Assembly: GCA_002449395.1 (NCBI GenBank)
Contig: DKDP01000004.1
Coordinates: 1 to 7,924, forward strand
DNA: 7,924 nt
Reading direction: 5' to 3'
Origin: Ruminococcaceae bacterium UBA6845
GTDB lineage: Bacteria > Bacillota > Clostridia > Oscillospirales > Acutalibacteraceae
In this document: positions 1 to 5,205 of the stretch, piece by piece
How the letters are laid out: every line of letters starts with the position of its first letter
How positions within the stretch are numbered: position 1 is the stretch's first letter
Position numbers and translations under genes: made by a program
Notes under the pieces: model-generated
Seen by the model: the letters and a program-made list of their open reading frames with translations, nothing else
The model's database searches: none
Told to the model about the DNA's origin: nothing

Positions 1-107
1 TGATAGACGCAAAACTTGCGTCGAAGCTGAAGTACAAGGTTGCAGGTAAGTTCGAGGCAGGCTGGAACAGAGCGGATGACGCAGTAACCTACGTCGTAGC
101 AAACTAA
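1..107 (+). CDS. C-terminal end of an unidentified protein (partial)
   Basis: An open frame enters from the left edge (first full codon at base 3) and closes with TAA at 105-107, giving 34 residues. The tail is lysine- and alanine-rich at first and ends in an aromatic/acidic stretch with a single Trp and a VTYVVAN end. That is too little to name a family, and no function is proposed. Support that it is real: codon use resembles the window's other genes, the other two forward frames are closed early, and a strong hairpin follows 20 bases after the stop. It converges on the glycosyltransferase operon on the other strand. Confidence 0.6.
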   Translation, partial: IDAKLASKLKYKVAGKFEAGWNRADDAVTYVVAN

Positions 108-127
108 AAAACAGCACGTATGTGCAT

Positions 128-167
128 AACCCCCACACAGATTACGAAAATGATCCGTGTGGGGGTT
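128..167 (+). terminator. Hairpin terminator after the partial gene
   Basis: Bases 128-142 pair with 153-167: an 11-bp GC-rich perfect part (AACCCCCACAC with GTGTGGGGGTT), one A/C mismatch, then three more pairs around a 10-base loop. It starts 20 bases after the stop codon. The downstream tract is TTAAATT rather than a clean T run, with a T5 run only at 181-185, so termination efficiency is uncertain although the fold itself is very stable. Confidence 0.65.
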
Positions 168-215
168 AAATTATGGCTCGTTTTTGCACAGATTTTCTTG
201 TCGACAATCAGGTGG

Positions 216-249
216 GGCTTCGGCGGTTTGTGCCGAAGTCGGAGGGGTT
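216..249 (+). repeat. GC-rich hairpin repeat unit, plus orientation
   Basis: Bases 216-224 (GGCTTCGGC) pair with 232-240 around a 7-base loop, with one G-T wobble, and are followed by GGAGGGGTT (241-249). The hairpin followed by a GAGGGGTT end is the same layout as the unit at 277-324 read on the minus strand. The two units face each other: GAGGGGTT (242-249) is the exact reverse complement of 277-284, separated by a 27-base AT-rich spacer. It is probably a member of a short interspersed repeat family; it has no coding capacity. Confidence 0.5.
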
Positions 250-276
250 AAAATAAGTCTTACCAAACTTCAAATA

Positions 277-324
277 AACCCCTCAGTCACGGACAGACCG
301 TGACAGCTCCCCTAAAGGGGCGCC
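277..324 (-). repeat. GC-rich hairpin repeat unit, minus orientation
   Basis: On the minus strand the order is a CCCC-TTTA-GGGG mini-hairpin (309-320), the core GGGGAGCTG (304-312), a perfect 7-bp hairpin (286-292 with 298-304, 5-base loop), then TGACTGAGGGGTT (277-289). The cores GGGGAGCTG and TGACTGAG recur in the same order at the right edge of the window (7898-7924) on the plus strand with a different internal hairpin. That is typical of a dispersed family whose stem is preserved by compensatory change. From memory, similar intergenic units are common in gut Clostridia; this was not searched here. Confidence 0.6.
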
Positions 325-328
325 TAAG

Positions 329-364
329 AAAATCCTGCTGACACTTCGCTCCCCTAAAGGGGCG
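329..364 (-). repeat. Decayed third repeat unit
   Basis: The 17-base segment GCTCCCCTAAAGGGGCG at 306-322 recurs exactly at 348-364, 42 bases away. The second copy lacks the long hairpin and the TGACTGAGGGGTT end, keeping only a short GTGTCAGCAGG remnant on the minus strand (334-344). It is best read as a truncated tandem copy of the unit at 277-324. Two copies with non-identical spacer context do not make a CRISPR array. Confidence 0.5.
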
Positions 365-436
365 ACAAGAGACCTTTTAACAAACAAAAAATAAGAGTTA
401 TGTTGATGCTTTGATAACAATTTTTTGCAAAACAAA

Positions 437-488
437 AAAGCTATAATTCACGTTGCAATCATAAAAGGCAGATGTGAATTATAGCTTT
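437..488 (-). terminator. Rho-independent terminator of the glycosyltransferase operon
   Basis: Bases 437-451 and 474-488 form a perfect 15-bp stem around a 22-base loop. Read on the minus strand, it begins 13 bases beyond the stop codon of the GT2 gene and is followed by TTTTTTGTTTTG-type sequence, a good U tract. The plus strand also leaves the stem into TGTTTTATT, so it may stop transcription from both sides, which fits the convergent arrangement. The stem is AT-rich and the loop long for a terminator. Confidence 0.8.
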
Positions 489-501
489 GTTTTATTACGT
501 A

Positions 502-1449
502 TTATTTTAGATATTTCTCGATAAAAAATCTCGGACGGCCTTTTGTTTCCAGATAGATTTTTCCGATATATTCGCCGACAACTCCGATCGCTATGAGCTG
601 AAGAGAGCCGAAGAACCAGATTGAAAGCACGGTTGATGTCCATCCGGCAACGGTCTTGTGAACAAAGTAGCTGACAAGGGCGTAAATTGCAAAAATTACG
701 CTCAGTAAAAGTGTGATAACTCCAAACGCCGTAATGAATCGTATCGGCTTTATCGAGAACGACGTTATTCCGTCAAAAGCGAATGTGAGCATTTTCTTAA
801 GAGGGTATTTCGATTCGCCGGCAAGACGGGGAGCACGGTCATAGGTGACTGTCGATGTCTTGAATCCGACGAGGGGAACCATTCCTCTAAGGAAAAGATT
901 GACCTCTTTAAATTCAAGCAATGCCTTTACCGCACGCTTGCTCATAAGACGGAAATCGGCGTGGTTATACACCGTTTCAACGCCCATTGCCGACATAAAC
1001 TTGTAAAATCCCTGTGCAGTTGTTCTCTTGAAAAACGTGTCGGTTTCTCTGGAATCACGCACGCCGTAAACAATTTCCGAGCCGTTGTTGAAATCGTCAA
1101 CCATTTTGTCAATGGCATTGACGTCGTCCTGAGCGTCGGCGTCGATTGTAACGATCATATCGCAGTCGTCAACTATCGTAGACATTCCTCCAAGAAGCGC
1201 ATTCTGATGTCCACGGTTGCGGGAGAGCTTCACACCGACAAATTTCGGGTCAAGCTCGTGCAGGCTTTCAATAATTTCCCAGGTTTTGTCCTTTGAGCCG
1301 TCGTCGACAAATGCCACACGGCTGTCCTTGCTGATTTTGCCGTCTGCAATCAGTGAATTGATTTTGTCGAGAAATATTTTCGACGTAAGCGGCAGAACTT
1401 CCTCCTCGTTGTAGCAGGGAGCAAGAATGTAAAGTGTTTTCGGATCCAT
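502..1449 (-). CDS. GT2 polyprenyl-phosphate glycosyltransferase (GtrB/DPM1-like)
   Basis: A membrane-anchored family 2 glycosyltransferase of 315 residues. It probably moves a sugar from a nucleotide donor to polyprenyl phosphate on the cytoplasmic face. Visible motifs: the N-terminal YILAPCYNEE strand (7-16), DDG at 49-51, the metal-binding DADAQDD stretch (103-109), NHADFRLM (162-169), FLRGMVPLVG (186-195) and RLAGESKY (208-215), followed by two membrane segments (about 237-262 and 272-297). This is the bacterial GtrB/YkcC/DPM1-like layout and a normal length. The ATG is preceded by AAGGAG with a 9-base spacer, lying inside the last codons of the upstream gene, whose stop is only 3 bases away, so the pair is likely translationally coupled. 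The family is clear; the sugar (glucose, mannose, GlcNAc or other) cannot be told from sequence. Confidence 0.9.
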   Translation of the reverse strand: MDPKTLYILAPCYNEEEVLPLTSKIFLDKINSLIADGKISKDSRVAFVDDGSKDKTWEIIESLHELDPKFVGVKLSRNRGHQNALLGGMSTIVDDCDMIVTIDADAQDDVNAIDKMVDDFNNGSEIVYGVRDSRETDTFFKRTTAQGFYKFMSAMGVETVYNHADFRLMSKRAVKALLEFKEVNLFLRGMVPLVGFKTSTVTYDRAPRLAGESKYPLKKMLTFAFDGITSFSIKPIRFITAFGVITLLLSVIFAIYALVSYFVHKTVAGWTSTVLSIWFFGSLQLIAIGVVGEYIGKIYLETKGRPRFFIEKYLK

Positions 1450-1452
1450 TTT

Positions 1453-3030
1453 TTAATTCTCCTTTAGTTCAAATAAATAGAATGAAATGTTCAGCTCTTT
1501 TGCTTTTATACCTAAGTCGTGAAGTGGGATTTTACCGGTAAGAACAACGGTATAATCGGTTTTGAGCGCCGGACAGTTTTCCATTATTTTATTTATATTT
1601 GTTTTCGGCAGGGGAACAACAACAACGTAATCGGCAAGGTGCTGTTCGACGTACCGCTTTTGTTCATCAATATTTTCGGGATATTTATCGTAGAGCAGGT
1701 TCTGCGTTTCAAAGTGTTTAAATTGCGGAATCTGATCGGCGGCAAGATACAATCCGCAGTCAAGACAGCCGTAATTCAGGATAACTCCGTCGGGGTTGTG
1801 TGATTTAATATACTCTGCCGCTTGAGACTGGATGGTCGGCTCACCTTTTCTGATGGCATATCTTGATGACAGATTGATATAATTCGAGCCGACAACGGTC
1901 AGGGCAATTACAAGTACACAGGAGACCGCCGAGATAACGCCGCTCTTCTTTTTGAACAGCTTGTCAAGCAGAATTGCAATGAAAATAAAAGTGAAAACCG
2001 TAAAAACGGATATCGGAATCAGATAATAGTCATATGCCCTCAGACCGAAATAGATGATGTAAATTCCGAGAAATGCGACGAACGGAACGGACATACGTGA
2101 GAAGAATTTTTTCTCGGCAAAGAAGTTTGTGACCGCATAGAGAATGCCGCCGACAACAGCGACAGCCGAAAGCACCGGCGCCGCAAGAATCCTTTCCGAA
2201 AAAACGCCGAGCGGCTTACGCAGACGCACAAGGAAGCTGTAATGCCTTTCAATCGGATAAGCGGTCGCATTGATGACAAAATAAGTGTTGATGAAGTCTT
2301 TGAGACCGCCGTTAACGGCAAAATAAACGAGCCATGGAGCGATTGCCGCCGCCATTCCGCCGATAAAAATAAGCGCATTTATTGCAGCTTTTTTGAAGTC
2401 TTTTTTTGCGATCCACGTGTAAAGGGAGATATATGCCGCCCACGCAAACCAAAAGCCGATCAGCGTAAATTTTATCATCGCAACACAGCCGGCGAAAAAG
2501 CCGACAACAAAAAAAGCAGGTTTGCCGATACTGTTCAGTTGTGTATTTTTGAAATAGGCACAGAAAAAGTACAGGCTTGCCATCAAAAGCGGCAGACAAA
2601 ATTCCTCGGCGGTGTCGCCGTAGTAGTAACAGCCCGAGTTCACCGTGATAAAGCAGGTGAGCACCGATGAAAATACCGACCAGCCCGTATTGAGATAAAG
2701 CGCAGAAATTTTATACGCCGCAAATGCCGTTACCGAAAGCGAAACGGACTGCATAATATATACCCCGAAAAACGATGTGTCGGAAATCAGGGAAGCGGCT
2801 GCGTGTATAAGGTAGAGCAGGGGACCCTTTTGTTCGAAAATATCTTTGTAAAGAGTTGCGCCGTTTGCCATAGCTCTTCCCATAGTGAAAAAGGCGTTTG
2901 CGTCATTCCACGGGTTGATCGCATAGCGTGGGCTTGATGCGGTGCAGATATAAAGCAGGCCGAATGAAAATGCCAAAAATATTATAAAAACAGGAATGTC
3001 CTTTTTTATGTTTTTGCTCTGAGCTTTCAA
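1453..3030 (-). CDS. Polytopic GT-C glycosyltransferase (GT39/PMT_2-like)
   Basis: An integral membrane protein of 525 residues counted from the TTG start. About ten hydrophobic segments lie between residues 13 and 385 (for example 13-32, 172-192, 218-238, 314-334, 366-386), followed by a soluble C-terminal domain of about 135 residues. The first external loop has Trp-Asn-Asp-Ala (Asp43), then GATLYKD (58-63) and an EQKGP motif (66-70). An early acidic residue plus a GxxxYxD...KGP loop is characteristic of GT-C enzymes of the GT39/PMT_2 group, which take sugar from a polyprenyl-phosphate donor outside the membrane. The adjacent GT2 gene would supply that donor. An in-frame ATG at 3082-3084 would give 543 residues, but it lies upstream of the -10 element, so the TTG at 3028-3030 behind AAAGGGG is preferred. 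The acceptor is unknown: envelope polysaccharide, teichoic acid or protein are all possible. Confidence 0.75.
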   Translation of the reverse strand: MKAQSKNIKKDIPVFIIFLAFSFGLLYICTASSPRYAINPWNDANAFFTMGRAMANGATLYKDIFEQKGPLLYLIHAAASLISDTSFFGVYIMQSVSLSVTAFAAYKISALYLNTGWSVFSSVLTCFITVNSGCYYYGDTAEEFCLPLLMASLYFFCAYFKNTQLNSIGKPAFFVVGFFAGCVAMIKFTLIGFWFAWAAYISLYTWIAKKDFKKAAINALIFIGGMAAAIAPWLVYFAVNGGLKDFINTYFVINATAYPIERHYSFLVRLRKPLGVFSERILAAPVLSAVAVVGGILYAVTNFFAEKKFFSRMSVPFVAFLGIYIIYFGLRAYDYYLIPISVFTVFTFIFIAILLDKLFKKKSGVISAVSCVLVIALTVVGSNYINLSSRYAIRKGEPTIQSQAAEYIKSHNPDGVILNYGCLDCGLYLAADQIPQFKHFETQNLLYDKYPENIDEQKRYVEQHLADYVVVVPLPKTNINKIMENCPALKTDYTVVLTGKIPLHDLGIKAKELNISFYLFELKEN

Positions 3031-3041
3031 GACTGCTATTT

Positions 3042-3048
3042 CCCCTTT
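3042..3048 (-). promoter_or_regulatory. Ribosome binding site deciding the TTG start of the GT-C gene
   Basis: On the minus strand AAAGGGG lies 11 bases before TTG 3028-3030. No comparable site precedes the ATG at 3082-3084, and the next in-frame ATG is about 50 codons further in, beyond the first membrane segment. The spacing is slightly long. Confidence 0.6.
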
Positions 3049-3064
3049 GTTGTTTATATATGGA

Positions 3065-3094
3065 ATTATATCATTATACATCAATCAATGTCAA
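3065..3094 (-). promoter_or_regulatory. Sigma-A promoter of the glycosyltransferase operon
   Basis: On the minus strand a perfect TTGACA (3089-3094) is followed after 18 bases by a perfect TATAAT (3065-3070). Transcription should start near 3058, leaving a leader of roughly 28 bases before the TTG codon. A second TATAAT (3073-3078) is only 10 bases from the -35 and cannot be used with it. Confidence 0.8.
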
Positions 3095-3137
3095 TACGGA
3101 CATGGTTAATATAAAACTAAATTTTGTTTTAAAATGC

Positions 3138-3166
3138 TTGAAATAATGCGCTGTTTATATTATAAT
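3138..3166 (+). promoter_or_regulatory. Sigma-A promoter of miaB
   Basis: TTGAAA (3138-3143), 17 bases, then a perfect TATAAT (3161-3166). Transcription should begin near 3173, about 30 bases before the TTG start of miaB. It is divergent from the glycosyltransferase promoter, with the two -35 boxes 43 bases apart. Confidence 0.8.
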
Positions 3167-3188
3167 TATACAGTTAATAAGTTAAAAA

Positions 3189-3194
3189 GAGAGG
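3189..3194 (+). promoter_or_regulatory. Ribosome binding site deciding the miaB start
   Basis: GAGAGG with an 8-base spacer to TTG 3203-3205. The alternative ATG at 3218-3220 has only a weak GAAGG 4 bases upstream. An ATG at 3196-3198 is out of frame and too close to the site. Confidence 0.55.
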
Positions 3195-3202
3195 TATGCC
3201 CT

Positions 3203-4639
3203 TTGAGCGAAGGCACAATGAAAAAGATAATAAAGGTTTCACCCTCGGAAATGGCAAAACAGCACGAATATACGGAGCTTGTGAGAACGGTTCTGACAAC
3301 GAGATTTGAACCGTCAAAGCCGCTTGCTTTTGTTCACACATACGGCTGTCAGGGCAATGTTTCCGACGGTGAGCGTATCAAGGGTATTCTTGAAACTCTC
3401 GGCTACGAATTTACGGACGATGTTGAAAAGGCGGATTTGATCCTTTACAACACCTGCGCCGTGCGTGAGCACGCCGAGGACAGAATTTACGGCAATGTCG
3501 GTGCGATAAAGCGCCTCAAAAAGACCAATCCGAATCTGATAATTGCACTCTGCGGCTGTATGATGCAGCAGAAGAGAGTTGTTGACAAAATCCGAAAGAG
3601 CTATCCGTTTGTTGATCTCGTTTTCGGAACACACGTTATTCACAGGATTCCCGAGCTTGTTTACCGTGTGCTTTGCACAGGTAAAAAGGTTTACGAATGT
3701 CCCGATGAGGCGGGTGTTATCGCCGAGGACCTCCCGATAAGGCGTGACGGAAGTATCAAGGGCTGGCTTCCGATTATGTACGGATGTAACAATTTTTGCA
3801 GTTACTGCATAGTTCCGTATGTCAGAGGACGTGAGCGCAGCCGTGAGCCCGAGGATGTTATCAAGGAGGCTGAGGAGCTTATCGCTTCCGGCTGTAAGGA
3901 CATTACCCTGCTCGGACAGAACGTCAATTCCTACGGAAAAAATCTTGACAGAGATATCAATTTTTCGGAGCTTCTTCGCAGGATCAACGACCTGCCCGGA
4001 GATTTTATTATCAGGTTTATGACGTCCCACCCCAAGGACTGCACAAAGGAATTGCTTGATACGATGGCTTCGTGTGACAAGGTCGCAAAGCACCTGCATC
4101 TTCCGTTCCAGAGCGGAAATGACAGGGTGCTCAAGGAGATGAACCGAGGATATACAAGGGAAAAATATCTTGAGCTTGCACGCTACGCAAGACAGGTTAT
4201 GCCCGATCTTTCAATGACGAGCGATGTTATCGTCGGTTTCCCGGGAGAGACCTACGAGGAGTTCAGAGATACTGTTTCGCTTATCGAAGAGGTGAAGTTC
4301 ACATCGCTGTTCACATTCATTTTCTCACCGCGTCCGGGAACAAGGGCGGCGGATATGCCCGACCCGATATCGAGAGAGGAAAAGGGAAAATGGTTCAAGG
4401 AGCTGACCGACGCTCAGGAAAAAATAGCGTCGGAGCGCACGGCGGCGATGAAGGACAAGACCTACACCGTTCTTTGCGAGGGCTATGCCAAGGAGGGTAT
4501 TCTCAACGGCAGAACCGAGGGCAACGTTATGATTGAGTTTCCCGAGGTCGAGGGTAAGGATCTCGTCGGCAAATTCTGCAAGGTCAAGGTCACGGAACCG
4601 TTGACGTGGATCGTCAGAGGAGTATTGGATGAACGCTGA
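3203..4639 (+). CDS. miaB: tRNA-2-methylthio-N6-dimethylallyladenosine synthase MiaB
   Basis: A cytoplasmic radical-SAM enzyme that adds a methylthio group to i6A at position 37 of tRNAs reading UNN codons. Numbered from TTG 3203 (478 residues), the N-terminal MTTase domain carries the three auxiliary-cluster cysteines in TYGCQ (Cys49), NTCAVRE (Cys85) and CGCMMQQ (Cys119). The radical-SAM motif CNNFCSYC gives Cys195, Cys199 and Cys202, followed by VPYVRGRERSR. A TRAM RNA-binding domain fills about 419-478. The VPYVRGRERSR signature, the CGCMMQQ motif and the TRAM domain favour MiaB over its paralogues MtaB and RimO. The open frame extends back to an ATG at 3134, but that lies before the promoter -10, so TTG 3203 (good ribosome binding site) or ATG 3218 is the real start. 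It heads a same-strand block with the YmcA-like gene and mutS. Confidence 0.93.
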   Translation: MSEGTMKKIIKVSPSEMAKQHEYTELVRTVLTTRFEPSKPLAFVHTYGCQGNVSDGERIKGILETLGYEFTDDVEKADLILYNTCAVREHAEDRIYGNVGAIKRLKKTNPNLIIALCGCMMQQKRVVDKIRKSYPFVDLVFGTHVIHRIPELVYRVLCTGKKVYECPDEAGVIAEDLPIRRDGSIKGWLPIMYGCNNFCSYCIVPYVRGRERSREPEDVIKEAEELIASGCKDITLLGQNVNSYGKNLDRDINFSELLRRINDLPGDFIIRFMTSHPKDCTKELLDTMASCDKVAKHLHLPFQSGNDRVLKEMNRGYTREKYLELARYARQVMPDLSMTSDVIVGFPGETYEEFRDTVSLIEEVKFTSLFTFIFSPRPGTRAADMPDPISREEKGKWFKELTDAQEKIASERTAAMKDKTYTVLCEGYAKEGILNGRTEGNVMIEFPEVEGKDLVGKFCKVKVTEPLTWIVRGVLDER

Positions 4640-4650
4640 AAGGCGTTTTT
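4632..4650 (+). terminator. Small terminator-like hairpin over the miaB stop codon
   Basis: AACGC (4632-4636) pairs with GCGTT (4643-4647) around a 6-base loop that includes most of the TGA stop, and the right arm runs into a T5 tract (4646-4650). The stem is only 5 bp, so at best it would be a partial terminator or attenuator between miaB and the next gene. Confidence 0.3.
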
Positions 4651-4679
4651 CAGATAAATAAATTTATAGGAGTTTTACA

Positions 4680-5090
4680 ATGGACATTATTGAAATCACA
4701 AGACAGCTCGGCGCAGCAATTCAGCAGGACGAGCGTTATCTTGCATTCCATGAGGCAAGAAAGACAAACGAGGCGGACACGGATCTCAACGATCTTATCA
4801 ACAAGATCCAGCTTATCCATATGTCCTATCAGCACGAGGCTGCCAAGGACGACGCAGACGAGGAGAAGCTCGCCGCATACGACAAGGAGTTCACAGAGGT
4901 TTATCAGGCTGTTATGGCTAACGACAATATGCAGAAGTATGAGGCTGCACGTCAGGCAGTTGACGAGATGATGAACCACATCACAGGTATTCTTGCTCTC
5001 TGCGTACAGGGCGAGGATCCCAAGACCTGCGAGCCGCAGGAGGAGCATCATTGCTCGGGCGAGTGCGGTTCTTGCGGCGGCTGCCACTGA
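4680..5090 (+). CDS. YlbF/YmcA-family protein with a cysteine-rich tail
   Basis: A small, mostly helical, highly charged protein of 136 residues. Residues about 3-108 fit the YlbF/YmcA (Com_YlbF) family. Its Bacillus members form the RicA/RicF/RicT complex, which carries [4Fe-4S] clusters, directs RNase Y processing and affects competence, sporulation and biofilm formation. The C-terminal end holds Cys108, Cys117 and a dense C-x3-C-x2-C-x2-C run (Cys125, 129, 132, 135) with His123, His124 and His136, a likely metal or Fe-S site. ATG is preceded by AGGAG with a 7-base spacer, 40 bases after miaB. In B. subtilis ymcA (ricA) follows miaB and precedes cotE-mutS, so position argues for a RicA counterpart, whereas the cysteine-rich tail is also seen in RicF-type members. 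No symbol is given because the two paralogues cannot be separated by eye. Confidence 0.8.
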   Translation: MDIIEITRQLGAAIQQDERYLAFHEARKTNEADTDLNDLINKIQLIHMSYQHEAAKDDADEEKLAAYDKEFTEVYQAVMANDNMQKYEAARQAVDEMMNHITGILALCVQGEDPKTCEPQEEHHCSGECGSCGGCH

Positions 5091-5092
5091 GA

Positions 5093-5160
5093 TAGATTTT
5101 AGATTTTAGATATTAGATGTTAGACGGTGGTAATTTTTTTCAGTCTAATATCTAATATCT
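5093..5160 (+). repeat. Heptad-repeat hairpin between the YmcA-like gene and mutS
   Basis: Starting 2 bases after the stop codon there are four tandem heptads of the form TAGATNT (5093, 5100, 5107, 5114) and a closing TAGAC (5121-5125). Bases 5108-5125 pair with 5143-5160 over 18 bp with a single G-T wobble, around a 17-base loop containing a T7 run (5134-5140). The right arm, read on the minus strand, is built of the same heptads ending in TAGAC. The T run sits in the loop and the right arm is followed by GCGC, so this is not a standard intrinsic terminator. It could be a small repeat element, an mRNA processing or stability structure, or an inefficient stop. Confidence 0.65.
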
Positions 5161-5205
5161 GCGCTTGCAAAAAACAACGAAGTTTAATTTATGGGGTGAA
5201 AACAG

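Noticed and set aside
306..364. CRISPR-like repetition near the left edge
   Set aside because: There are only two copies of a 17-base self-complementary segment, and the surrounding units differ; no third copy or cas gene is present.
397..426. GTTAT/ATAAC inverted repeat followed by a T6 run
   Set aside because: A 5-bp AT-only stem with a 12-base loop is too weak to call a terminator, and the T run is explained by the neighbouring terminator at 437-488.
2242..2670. Plus-strand open frame (142 codons) opposite the GT-C gene
   Set aside because: It is antisense to membrane segments; the composition is what the complement of a hydrophobic coding region would give.
3314..4099. Minus-strand open frame (261 codons) opposite miaB
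   Set aside because: It is antisense to the conserved MiaB cysteine motifs, with no ribosome binding site or family resemblance.
5165..5190. Possible separate mutS promoter (TTGCAA followed by TTTAAT)
   Set aside because: The boxes are only 12 bases apart and the -10 is poor; no acceptable spacing was found.
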